In this document: positions 16,081 through 23,735 of the stretch, in pieces
How the letters are laid out: each line of letters starts with the position of its first letter
Position numbering within the stretch: the stretch's first letter is position 1
Virus record (IMG/VR): IMGVR_UViG_3300041403_000175
Span: 1 to 34,527 of that record
From: a virus
Reading direction: 5' to 3' (one strand)
DNA: 34,527 bases
Notes under the pieces: generated by a model
Told to the model about the DNA's origin: nothing
The model's input: the letters and a program-made list of their open reading frames with translations, nothing else
Databases searched by the model: none
Made by a program: the position numbers and the translations under genes

Positions 16081-16096
16081 TGCTCACGCGTGTCCA
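16081..16096. promoter_or_regulatory. dyad operator-like site G
   Basis: TGCTCAC-GC-GTGTCCA fits the 7-2-7 dyad layout (symmetric core CACGCGTG, TG and CA ends). It ends 7 bp upstream of the acetyltransferase ATG, close to where a transcript from the upstream AT-rich stretch would start. Confidence 0.45.
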
Positions 16097-16141
16097 TTGT
16101 AGATGTGCATACCACAATATATGGTTTTTTGACCAGAACAA
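16096..16141 (-). promoter_or_regulatory. weak AT-rich promoter candidate for acetyltransferase/S74/giant genes
   Basis: The minus strand carries TTGTTC (16136-16141), a 16-base spacer and TATTGT (16114-16119), with TATATT and TACAAT as alternative -10 elements. It lies between dyad sites C and G, the normal arrangement for a repressor-controlled promoter. Hexamer matches are modest, so the promoter is tentative. Confidence 0.35.
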
Positions 16142-16157
16142 TGCTTACATGTTAGCT
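16142..16157. promoter_or_regulatory. dyad operator-like site C
   Basis: TGCTTAC-AT-GTTAGCT matches the dyad consensus at 14 of 16 positions. It lies in the gap between the 92-residue gene and the acetyltransferase gene, abutting the candidate -35, and touches the stop codon of the upstream gene. Confidence 0.6.
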
Positions 16158-16435
16158 TATCTCCTGCGTTCCTCAGCTACTTGGTGTTGGTGCAGTAAGT
16201 TTCTTGCCCGCTCAATGTCCTTGTAGTGCGCCCCTGCACAGTGTCCTTTTCCGAACACAGCGTCGATAAATCGTTCTAACTTCCACCCGCAGCGGTGTGA
16301 TCGCCCGGATGTGCTTTCGTTGGGGTTTGTGTCCGTGTGATCCCAAAATGGGTTGGACACGTTCAAGAGTTGAGACAGGGCGTCACCTATCTTGTGCCAC
16401 CGGGGGCTTGGGTCATGTGGCATGTCAAACCTCAC
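16157..16435 (-). CDS. small hypothetical late protein with Cys/His residues
   Basis: A 92-residue protein of unknown family, starting at a GTG that overlaps the preceding stop as GTGA, which supports coupling. An internal ATG at residue 5 (MPHDPSPRW) is an alternative start. Visible features are an acidic/Asn-rich middle (DHTDTNPNE), HRCGWKLERFIDAVFGKGHCAGAHY with two Cys and three His that could bind a metal, and a charged C-terminus. No signal or membrane helix. Position after the tail-tip accessory protein suggests a late function, not further defined. Confidence 0.6.
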   Translation of the reverse strand: MRFDMPHDPSPRWHKIGDALSQLLNVSNPFWDHTDTNPNESTSGRSHRCGWKLERFIDAVFGKGHCAGAHYKDIERARNLLHQHQVAEERRR

Positions 16436-17034
16436 GGTTGGGGCAGCCCTGCGAGGGCGGTATCGAGTGCTGCTAAAGCAGCTTCAATCTCCGCTGCGGT
16501 CGTCGCGCCAGAGATAGCGCCGCTAGCGGTCATTCGTGCGGCCTCGATGAGTGCAGCAACAGAGCGCCATTGATTGCCCATTGTGAGCCAGAGGTTTGCA
16601 AGCTCTGTTGGGTTTGCAGCCGTAATTCCGGTTTCTGCGCCCAAGAGCGGGTAATCAGCAAGGACCGGTGCTGCCTCTGCCAGATAGGCTTTGGCCTCGG
16701 CTTCTTTGGCTTGGTAGATCGCGTCCTGCCCCGGCAGGTCGGTGATGTAGGCTTCGCGGGCGTGCGTAACCTTCCGGCGCACAAGGTTTGCAGCAACAAC
16801 CTTCGCCTGTTCTAAGGTTTCCCCAGCGAAAAATGATACCCAAGTGCCTTGAGCGTGGTCAAACAAGTACCCGTCGCCGGGTTTTGGTGGTTGTTCGACA
16901 ATCACGCCGCTGTCGATGTAGTGCGTGTCTGGCGATACCGTGTCGTCACACTGGATCGGAGGTGCGCCGTTGACCAGACCGGGGCTGTATTTTGCAACCA
17001 CCATGCTACCGTCTTGGAGCCATGCGTACTTCAT
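16432..17034 (-). CDS. tail fibre/tip accessory (assembly-like) protein
   Basis: A 200-residue protein with a beta-rich N-terminus (MKYAWLQDGSMVVAKYSPGL, typical of phage fibre-assembly proteins) and a helical C-terminal half: REAYITDLPGQDAIYQAKEAEAKAYL, then PTELANLWLTMGNQWRSVAALIEAARM. The helical half resembles C-terminal regions of phage fibre-assembly/DUF4376-like proteins. It follows the J-like tip/fibre gene with a 4-base ATGA overlap, the normal place of a fibre chaperone. Function is inferred from this neighbourhood and the general resemblance; it could instead be a structural tip component. Confidence 0.6.
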   Translation of the reverse strand: MKYAWLQDGSMVVAKYSPGLVNGAPPIQCDDTVSPDTHYIDSGVIVEQPPKPGDGYLFDHAQGTWVSFFAGETLEQAKVVAANLVRRKVTHAREAYITDLPGQDAIYQAKEAEAKAYLAEAAPVLADYPLLGAETGITAANPTELANLWLTMGNQWRSVAALIEAARMTASGAISGATTAAEIEAALAALDTALAGLPQP

Positions 17035-20000
17035 CGTTTTGTCCCCATTATGCGCAGCGTTGGGTTAATGATGTCGAAGGCGTTGTTGGTGCCGTTGTCG
17101 TTGTCCCATCTACTGTTAAAGCATTTCACCTTCACGTTTGTCGTGCCTGCACTGTTGGGTTTTACGATGGTAGTCAGGGTCACAGGCATAGAAAACACGG
17201 TGTTGCCGCCGCTTGATCTGATACCGGCCTTCTGGCGCAGTACCTCGGTGTCGTTTATTTCGATGGTGAACATGCCGAAGCTGTCTACTGTGAACGTGTT
17301 GTCCATGTAACACTCAAAAGTGACAATGAACCCGCCTCGCGCAAACAGGTTTACGCCGTCAATTTGAATGTTCTGGCTGAACACGGTTTTAGGGTTCAAG
17401 TAGTTGTCGCCGGTGGTGACGCGCTTCGTACCGGTGGTAAACTCCAAGTCGCCAAAGATTGCCCGCTCTTTGATAAAATCCGCGACTATACCACCCTCAA
17501 CGATCAGCGGTGTTTGCGCGACAGGTTGAAGCTCCACGTCTTCGATACAGGCATCGTAAACCCCGCCTTCGAAGGCAACCCTAACACCGTAGGTGTTATC
17601 CACTGTGCTAAGGCTTGGCAGCTTCAAGTTGCCTGATAGGCGGCGTTTGCTCGGGCCTGCAAACGTGGTCGAAAACCGCCCGTCGCCCACATAATTCCCC
17701 TCCGCGTCCTTGCAGAGTGCCCACACTTCGACGGTAGTGGCGTAATACTCCTTGATGATAACCCGATCATTTGCCGTTGCGCCAAAGCCGATAGAGACCG
17801 CACTATTTCCGGTTTCGTGGATTTCAGTATATTCGTTGGGTTCAAGGATGCGCCCGCCAACACACACCTCCAAAGTGTTTGGGTCAAAGTCACCAACAGA
17901 GAAACGGGACTGGTCAGCGGTCGCTGTGAAGGTCCAAGTGTTTTTTACGCTGGCACCGCCGATGCTGAACGCCGTAAAGGCAACAGACAACTGCTCGCTA
18001 GATGTGACTTTGTAAGGGCTAATGTGTGTGTCAGACGACTTAGAGCCTGTGCGCAGGCCGAAGAAGTAATCTCCGACGGGCGCAAGGAGCGTCATACGAG
18101 CGCCTTCATACCACCGCGCCGAAGACGTGGTGGAAACGCCGCTTGCCGCAGTCAGCGCTTCGCCAGTTGCAGTGTTCGTGCTGGTCGTAAGGTAAGTGTA
18201 GTTATCCGTTCCGGTGAACCTGTTGCCGTTCGAAAACACGCCATCAGACGTATACCTTTGGGCGACAACGGTGCCATCCACGTAAACGGAGACACCGGCG
18301 CTGGCTCCATCTACAGCAATAGCGTAGTCGTGGGCTGCGCCGTCTTTGAAAAAATCCGCCGTTGTGAGGTCAATGCAAAGTCCACCGTTGTAGGACGTGT
18401 TCCCAGCCATCGAAATGGAGCCGTCACCGACCCGGATGCGCAGGGTGTTGCCGCTGTCCCGAAGGCCGATCCATATGCCAGACGCATTTGCGCCTGCCTC
18501 AAAGATAAGACCGTTCCCCGCACCAGAGGTGATAACCAGATCGCGCAAACGAAGAATACCGCTGAACTTAACAGCCGTGATGTCTGCCATGGTGTGGGCA
18601 CCGGTTGTGCCCGAAATAAAACTCTCAGAAGCAGTCACATCAGGGTGGATATACACCCCGTCATAGGCTGTCTTGCTGGTAAGTGGTAACTCCCCGCCCG
18701 TGTTGAATGTAAGCCCATCCCACAACGTGTTGTCAGTCACCAAACCGTCAGGGATTAGGTTGGTCAGATCGCGCGGCTTTACAGTTAATTTTTCAGCCGT
18801 GATTGAGCCAGCAGCTAGACGGGCAACGTCGAGAAAACCTGTTGTGATCTTAACCGCATCTAGGCTTTCGATGTATGCGTTTTTGATAGCCGCAGAGGCT
18901 ATGTATGTTCCTACGTTCGCGGGAGTGATTTGGTCCAAAGTGGCAAACCCACCTTGGTTGGCTATCGCCAATGCAACATTGTCGCCAGTGACGTCGGCGT
19001 TATCTGCTGGTTTTCCGGTGCCTCCAACATTTGACCAGTTGAGGGCGGTTCCAGCAGCCAGAATAATGTTTCCAGCTAGGTCTTTGATACTCAACCCGCG
19101 AGTATCAATCTTTCCAGCCGCAATGCTTCCAGCCTCAATTCTGTCGGCGCTCAAAAAGCCGGATGTGATTACGTTCGCGTCCAAGTTTTGGATGTAGGCA
19201 TCCAAGATGGTGGCGTCGGCGATGTGCGCCTCGTCGATCACGCCCACCCCGATCATCGCGTTGTTGATCGTACCGTTGCCGATGAACGCGTCGGAGATAT
19301 AAGTGCCTGCCGGAACCGTGCGCCCGTTTATGGTGGTCGGAGTGGTCCGGACGATAAAAGGAGTTGAAGGCGCTGGGTCTGTCCCGCCGGGTGTTCCTAT
19401 AGCGAAGCTGTCAGATCGAACAATGAATGAACTGCTCGGCACGCCATCAACTTCGGTGCTGGCCAAACCAAAACCAGAAACGTATCCGTTGACATCTACT
19501 TTGACAGTGTATTGGGCGAATAAGTCTCCGGTTTCCGCAGCTCGCGTAGACGCCTCAGTGACAACGGCGGCGTGGGCAGCCGCAAGACCGGTGGTGGGGT
19601 CGTTAATAGAAGATTGTATGCCTGAAATCGCGGTAGCTTGAGTCGAAAGTTCTCCCTCGTTATTGTTAGCGATGAGTTGAACCGCATCCAGCTCAACAGA
19701 GATGGCTGAGAGGCCGGTAGTTGGATCGTTGACGCTTGTTTCCAGCGTACTGACACGACTGGTGATAGCGGTAATATCACCTTCTGCGTCTGAAACACTT
19801 GTTTCCAGTGCGCTTATCGCGCTGGCGTTTGCCACAACCCCGGTGGTTGGATTGTTGACTGTGTTTTGGAGCGATGTGACGGCTGAAGATGTTGAAGTAA
19901 TCGTTCCCTCAGCCGTAGTGACGCGGGTATCCAACGCTGTAAGAGCATCCGCTGTGGCTGAAAGGCCGGTCAGTGGGTCTTCTACTACGTTCTGCAAAGC

Positions 20001-20837
20001 GGTGAGGTCAGACGCAATGGAAGCATCCGCCGTCGCGCGGGCTGTTTGTTCGTTCACGATAGCAGAAGTGTTTGAGTCCACTACGGCTGTAAGCGTCGTA
20101 ATGTCCGAGGCCAGTGCATCGTCTGCCGCCTTTCGGAGAGTCTGTTCGTTGCTGATCGCGGTGCCTCGTGCCAGCGCTTCGGCAGCTATAGCGTCAGCAC
20201 GAGCTTGCGCTTCGGCGGCCAATCGCTGTGCCACCGACCCTAGCATACCCTCTGGACCGTCAATCAGGTCTATGCGTGCGCCCAGATCAATAAACAACTG
20301 ACTTTCGGTAATCTGTCCTTCCAGAAGATCAAGCAAAATGGTCGGGTCTGGGCTGGTGCTGCCCTGTGTCCCTTCTACAGCGTTGTATGGGCCTTTCTCG
20401 TCGGCAATGTTGACGAACCGCGCCCAGTACCAACGTGTGGCTTCTTCCCCCAAATTGTGCGCGAAAACAGCGCCGGGAGACATGCCGATCATTACGGCAT
20501 CACCCAGTACGGGCACACCGCCACCCTCTGGTTCTTGTGCGGCCCAGATTTCTGTATACGCGTGGCCAAGGTAGTTCGGCGCATCCCAAGACACGATAAT
20601 GTTCGCAAGTGCTCCGAGAGCTTGAAGTCCTGTCGGTGCAGGTGGAGTCACGTAGTTTCCGGTGCTGCCGTCCGGCAAATTATCCAGAGCGTCGGATACT
20701 TGCCCGATTGATCGAAGCAGGCGCTGCTCAGCTGCCGAGAGCGCAGTTTCTTGGCTGTCTAAGGCTTCCCGTACCCGATCAGTAAAGGTTCTGAGGTCTC
20801 GTGGGATGTTGCTGGTGACGGTAGGAAGTTTACTCAT
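17031..20837 (-). CDS. lambda J-like tail tip/fibre protein (FN3 plus DUF1983 regions)
   Basis: A 1268-residue receptor-binding candidate. Residues 1-60 are helical; about 64-155 look like a fibronectin type III domain (PPAPTGLQALG, IIVSWDAP, WYWARFVNIADEKGPY). About 190-430 is coiled coil with four spaced copies of a DPTTGLSA-like element. About 440-580 matches the DUF1983 region of lambda J-type proteins: YTVKVDVNGYVSGFGLAS, SSSFIVRSDSFAIGTPG, then repeated IADATILDAYIQNLDANVI and FLSADRIEAGSIAAGKID turns. The last 650 residues or so are beta-rich, probably the host-contacting part. N-terminal J domains are missing, so this is only the distal half of a J protein used as a fibre. Start ATG overlaps the upstream stop (ATGA); its own stop overlaps the accessory protein in the same way. 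Confidence 0.83.
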   Translation of the reverse strand: MSKLPTVTSNIPRDLRTFTDRVREALDSQETALSAAEQRLLRSIGQVSDALDNLPDGSTGNYVTPPAPTGLQALGALANIIVSWDAPNYLGHAYTEIWAAQEPEGGGVPVLGDAVMIGMSPGAVFAHNLGEEATRWYWARFVNIADEKGPYNAVEGTQGSTSPDPTILLDLLEGQITESQLFIDLGARIDLIDGPEGMLGSVAQRLAAEAQARADAIAAEALARGTAISNEQTLRKAADDALASDITTLTAVVDSNTSAIVNEQTARATADASIASDLTALQNVVEDPLTGLSATADALTALDTRVTTAEGTITSTSSAVTSLQNTVNNPTTGVVANASAISALETSVSDAEGDITAITSRVSTLETSVNDPTTGLSAISVELDAVQLIANNNEGELSTQATAISGIQSSINDPTTGLAAAHAAVVTEASTRAAETGDLFAQYTVKVDVNGYVSGFGLASTEVDGVPSSSFIVRSDSFAIGTPGGTDPAPSTPFIVRTTPTTINGRTVPAGTYISDAFIGNGTINNAMIGVGVIDEAHIADATILDAYIQNLDANVITSGFLSADRIEAGSIAAGKIDTRGLSIKDLAGNIILAAGTALNWSNVGGTGKPADNADVTGDNVALAIANQGGFATLDQITPANVGTYIASAAIKNAYIESLDAVKITTGFLDVARLAAGSITAEKLTVKPRDLTNLIPDGLVTDNTLWDGLTFNTGGELPLTSKTAYDGVYIHPDVTASESFISGTTGAHTMADITAVKFSGILRLRDLVITSGAGNGLIFEAGANASGIWIGLRDSGNTLRIRVGDGSISMAGNTSYNGGLCIDLTTADFFKDGAAHDYAIAVDGASAGVSVYVDGTVVAQRYTSDGVFSNGNRFTGTDNYTYLTTSTNTATGEALTAASGVSTTSSARWYEGARMTLLAPVGDYFFGLRTGSKSSDTHISPYKVTSSEQLSVAFTAFSIGGASVKNTWTFTATADQSRFSVGDFDPNTLEVCVGGRILEPNEYTEIHETGNSAVSIGFGATANDRVIIKEYYATTVEVWALCKDAEGNYVGDGRFSTTFAGPSKRRLSGNLKLPSLSTVDNTYGVRVAFEGGVYDACIEDVELQPVAQTPLIVEGGIVADFIKERAIFGDLEFTTGTKRVTTGDNYLNPKTVFSQNIQIDGVNLFARGGFIVTFECYMDNTFTVDSFGMFTIEINDTEVLRQKAGIRSSGGNTVFSMPVTLTTIVKPNSAGTTNVKVKCFNSRWDNDNGTNNAFDIINPTLRIMGTKR

Positions 20838-22450
20838 TGGCCGAGTTCCGTCATGGAGTTAGCCATGCTGACAGAGAAAACCTGAGCACCGCCTTCGAGT
20901 TCGAGTTCCCAGTCCCGACCGACCTTGGCGGGCAGACGAAATGGGTTTCTGGAAGTCACTGTTTGCGTGTGTATAGTCACACCATCCGAAATCACGCGGA
21001 GTGTCATTGGGTACGTCTCGGCCTCTACCTGCGCACAGGAAAAACCCTTGATCTCAGGCTGAGTGAAGACCTTTGACCGCCAGACGTAGTTTTTGAAACT
21101 TCCGACGTTCCAGACTTTCACTGTGCGGTCGGCAAACGCCAAAAATAGCTTATCCCGCTGAAGGTCTCGGAAACCGGCAGTCGCATAAATGTCGTGCAGA
21201 ATAAACTGCCCGGTTCGCATGTCGTACACGAACCCGCCTTGGGTCACACCGTTATCGTAGAAAGCAATGTATTGGTTGTCATGTTGGTAGGCGTGGATGC
21301 TTTCGGGCGCAAAATAAGACTGCCACTGGACGTAGCTGAACAACTCTTGGGTTATGATCCTAGAGCCGCCGGGGGACAGCATCATAAGACCGTCCGGTGC
21401 TGCGTAGACCACAGTACCGCCGAAGCTGACGATGCTGCGTTTCGACACGCAGGCTTGTTCGAGGTCTGACTTAACTACCGCCACAGCGTCTGGGCTGGTG
21501 CCTTGTATGAGATAAGGTACGCCGGTGGTCATAACCGCGAGGGTTGTGTCCATGCGACCAAGGCCGACAACTGGGTAGTCAAGCGTTTGAATATACACCT
21601 CGGGCCAAGCGAACGGCCTATATGGTTCGCAAAAATACACGTCCCGCCCACGGAAAGCCGCCATCATACCGTTCGGCATGTTAACCAGACCTTCAAGATC
21701 ATCCGGAGGCTGGTTCCACAAAAGGGACGGAAGCTCCTCGCCCAGAGAGTCCGATGCCACGTTGTCCAAAAATGTCGAGGCGGCGGCTGTCGTCTCACCG
21801 ACATACAGATAGACCCCGCTCACCGAGCGGTACACTCGCTTGTGCGTTATGTTGTACAAGCCGGTTGGGAGCGTTGCGAAGTTGGACAACGTAACAGCTT
21901 CGGTTGAAGTTACTGACACGTTAGCAGATGCGGGCGCAGGCGCGGACTCGAACTCAAAGCCCGACTCTTTGCTTACCCAAGTGTACGTGTAGACGCGCGT
22001 TTCTGCGACCTCGCCTTCTGCTGGTGTTCCCCCAGCGGTAACGGTAGCAGCCCCAGTGGGTGCTGGAAGGCCCAGCCGCCGCGCCGCAGCGGGGTAGTTT
22101 GAGCCTGACAGTGCGAGTGCAGAATAAGTCGCTTTCGGTACACCGTCGCCAGTGTAGAACGTCCACTCCGAGGTGTCGCCAGCGATCTGGCTGCGAGCAA
22201 CGTCTACGTCTGACGTAAAATGGAACCAATACTGTGTGTCGGAAACCGTGTCTTGGCCGTAGCGGTATATGGTCTGTGGCGTTCCTGCCTTTGGCAAGGT
22301 CAGCAGCGACGATCCAACATCTTTCAGAGGCTCAATGCTGCCTGAAAACACAGGGCAGTTTAGCGCAATCTGCGCCTGACCTTCGCCTAGATACCGAGGC
22401 GGTATTCTAGGAGCGATGCCCTTAAAATCCTGTATTCTTATCACCGCCAC
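20834..22450 (-). CDS. beta-propeller tail/nozzle-like virion protein
   Basis: A 538-residue beta-rich protein. It begins RIQDFKGIAPRIPPRYLGEGQAQIALNCPVF, a style of N-terminus seen in podoviral tail proteins in which a conserved Asn/Cys and a Pro loop start a propeller. Repeated strand-turn blocks follow (for example GVPYLIQGTSPDAV, SIVSFGGTVVYAAPDGLMML, QYIAFYDNGVTQGGFVYDMRTGQF), matching the architecture of T7 gp12-like nozzle or P22 gp10-like proteins. There is an FN3-like insert at about 140-220. It lies just upstream of the tip/fibre gene and after the lysis genes. Homology to a named nozzle family cannot be confirmed by eye. Confidence 0.62.
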   Translation of the reverse strand: MAVIRIQDFKGIAPRIPPRYLGEGQAQIALNCPVFSGSIEPLKDVGSSLLTLPKAGTPQTIYRYGQDTVSDTQYWFHFTSDVDVARSQIAGDTSEWTFYTGDGVPKATYSALALSGSNYPAAARRLGLPAPTGAATVTAGGTPAEGEVAETRVYTYTWVSKESGFEFESAPAPASANVSVTSTEAVTLSNFATLPTGLYNITHKRVYRSVSGVYLYVGETTAAASTFLDNVASDSLGEELPSLLWNQPPDDLEGLVNMPNGMMAAFRGRDVYFCEPYRPFAWPEVYIQTLDYPVVGLGRMDTTLAVMTTGVPYLIQGTSPDAVAVVKSDLEQACVSKRSIVSFGGTVVYAAPDGLMMLSPGGSRIITQELFSYVQWQSYFAPESIHAYQHDNQYIAFYDNGVTQGGFVYDMRTGQFILHDIYATAGFRDLQRDKLFLAFADRTVKVWNVGSFKNYVWRSKVFTQPEIKGFSCAQVEAETYPMTLRVISDGVTIHTQTVTSRNPFRLPAKVGRDWELELEGGAQVFSVSMANSMTELGQ

Positions 22451-22465
22451 GTCGTAATTCCTCGC

Positions 22466-22675
22466 TTAGTCCCACTGACCGAGTATCGCCAACAAACGCA
22501 CACCAGTTCGCCTTGCCTCAGTCATGTCGTCACCAGTCAGGCTAATTGCATGTGCGCGGGCTTCTGGTTTGGCCGCATCAAGCAAAGCCGCCGCTCTACC
22601 TTCCGAGGTATTCGCGCAGCCACTTAATGCTGCCGCTGTCATCGTCAGGCAAACCACTCGTAGCATCTTGCGCAT
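22466..22675 (-). CDS. o-spanin-like outer-membrane lipoprotein (Rz1-like)
   Basis: A 69-residue lipoprotein beginning MRKMLRVVCLTMTAAALSGC: positively charged N-region, hydrophobic core and lipobox LSGC, so the mature protein starts at Cys20 or so. I chose the ATG at 22675 because it gives a normal signal length and has GGAGG upstream; an upstream ATG at 22702 would add nine residues. The 5' third is embedded in another frame of the i-spanin-like gene (overlap 22596-22675), the classic Rz/Rz1 nested layout. Its role would be to join the i-spanin and fuse inner and outer membranes at lysis. The mature part is not proline-rich as in lambda Rz1, so the assignment rests on lipobox and position. 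Confidence 0.72.
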   Translation of the reverse strand: MRKMLRVVCLTMTAAALSGCANTSEGRAAALLDAAKPEARAHAISLTGDDMTEARRTGVRLLAILGQWD

Positions 22676-22814
22676 CTTCGGCTCCCTCCTTGTAGTCCTC
22701 AAGGTGACGGACTGCTTGGTTTTGGCTTTCCCACCAGATACCCGCCAAGAACGCGCCTCCGACGACTGTAGCGAACACTGCTGCGAAAACTGCGGCGAAA
22801 TACAGGTTGCTCAC
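22596..22814 (-). CDS. i-spanin-like inner-membrane protein (Rz-like)
   Basis: A 72-residue protein starting at the GTG that overlaps the endolysin stop (GTGA). It has one N-terminal membrane helix (about residues 5-30, LYFAAVFAAVFATVVGGAFL) followed by a charged periplasmic segment (WESQNQAVRHLEDYKEGAEDA). Size and topology fit a short i-spanin, although the periplasmic helix is shorter than in lambda Rz. The lipoprotein gene nests in its 3' end in another frame, and the endolysin is directly upstream. An in-frame ATG at 22859 would place the start inside the endolysin gene and spoil the membrane-start topology, so I reject it. Confidence 0.72.
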   Translation of the reverse strand: MSNLYFAAVFAAVFATVVGGAFLAGIWWESQNQAVRHLEDYKEGAEDAQDATSGLPDDDSGSIKWLREYLGR

Positions 22815-23428
22815 CGGTCCCCGGCCCCCCACTTTCGCAATCTCTCGCGGACGATCCACAGCAAAAACAGCGCGGAGACCGCCGCAGTCCCGAGCAGGAT
22901 ATACTGCGTTATCGGATCGAGTTGGCTAAACGCTTGGAAGTAGCCGACACCGCTCGCAGCCGCTGTCCCTGCGACAGCACGGATGGTTGTGGACTGCGTT
23001 TTGCTGGTCCGCTCCATTCGGCGGATGGAGAGCAACTTGTTCGCTGGATAGGCGCTGATGTTGACTTGATTGCGCTGGTTGCCTCCAAGCGTGTAAATCA
23101 TGCCGTCTGCGTGGCGGTCGAAAAACCCGACATGCCCCTGCCAGCTATCCGGCGACCCGCGCCAGAACACCACCACATCTCCCGGCTGCGCATCTTTCAG
23201 GTCAACGGGCTTACCCCAGTCAATGTAAGACCGAGCCGTGAGTTTGCCTGTGTGCGAATAGCCGCACCGCTTGAGCATCGAGCCGACAAAAGCCGCGCAC
23301 CACGCGGTGTCGTCATTCATCGCGGGAAAGCCTACATCATCGAAATAGGCATCAACGCGCGGGTTCGACCCCTCGGCCCATTCCCATGTGCCGATCTCCA
23401 TTTTGGCTAGGTCGTAGACGTTTCGCAT
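22811..23428 (-). CDS. NlpC/P60-like (TIGR02594-type) endolysin with C-terminal membrane segment
   Basis: A 205-residue peptidoglycan hydrolase. Residues 1-140 form a cysteine peptidase/amidase fold of the TIGR02594 type: nucleophile Cys44 in DTAWCAAF, then ARSYIDWG, GDVVVFWRG, the catalytic His99 in WQGHVGFF and Asn117 in TLGGNQRN. After a Ser/Thr linker, a Gly/Ala segment (150-165) and a strong hydrophobic helix (about 174-194, ITQYILLGTAAVSALFLLWIV) end in a basic tail, so the enzyme is probably membrane-tethered. The start ATG 23428 lies right after the upstream stop with an AGGGG-type site; a TTG at 23446 is less likely. Spanin genes follow. Cleavage specificity (amide versus peptide bond) cannot be set from sequence alone. 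Confidence 0.86.
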   Translation of the reverse strand: MRNVYDLAKMEIGTWEWAEGSNPRVDAYFDDVGFPAMNDDTAWCAAFVGSMLKRCGYSHTGKLTARSYIDWGKPVDLKDAQPGDVVVFWRGSPDSWQGHVGFFDRHADGMIYTLGGNQRNQVNISAYPANKLLSIRRMERTSKTQSTTIRAVAGTAAASGVGYFQAFSQLDPITQYILLGTAAVSALFLLWIVRERLRKWGAGDR

Positions 23429-23429
23429 A

Positions 23430-23735
23430 CTACTGCCCCTGCTCAATCCGCTCTAACCGTGCCTCAATTCGGCCCAGCACTTGCAGCACGGCGTTGTTGC
23501 GTTCTTCGGCGCGAGCAAGACTGCTTTCAACAACCCTAACTCGGCTCTCCAAGGCAGTCGCTTGGGTGCGCCTGTTCTCACTTTCCTGATCTAGACTTTT
23601 ACTTAAAGCTGAGATGTCTTTACTTGTTGCTGCGCTGCGTTCCGACAGGACACCCCACGCAACTGCAATAGTCGTCAGGAGAGCCGCCAAATTGATAATG
23701 CTCCCGAGGGATATGCTCTGGTCAACTCTCGGCAT
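23430..23735 (-). CDS. membrane-anchored coiled-coil protein, holin candidate
   Basis: A 101-residue protein with one membrane helix at about residues 10-30 (GSIINLAALLTTIAVAWGVL) and a cytoplasmic or periplasmic coiled coil to the end (SKSLDQESENRR, RVVESSLARAEERN, LGRIEARLERIEQ). It precedes the endolysin and spanins, so it is the best holin or lysis-regulator candidate. The single helix plus coiled coil is not a canonical class I or II holin, so the function is inferred from position. ATG overlaps the upstream stop as TGATG. Confidence 0.65.
   Translation of the reverse strand: MPRVDQSISLGSIINLAALLTTIAVAWGVLSERSAATSKDISALSKSLDQESENRRTQATALESRVRVVESSLARAEERNNAVLQVLGRIEARLERIEQGQ

Noticed and set aside
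16110-16134. ACCA/TGGT hairpin followed by six T on the plus strand, considered as a terminator
   Set aside because: Stem has only four pairs and no plus-strand gene ends nearby.
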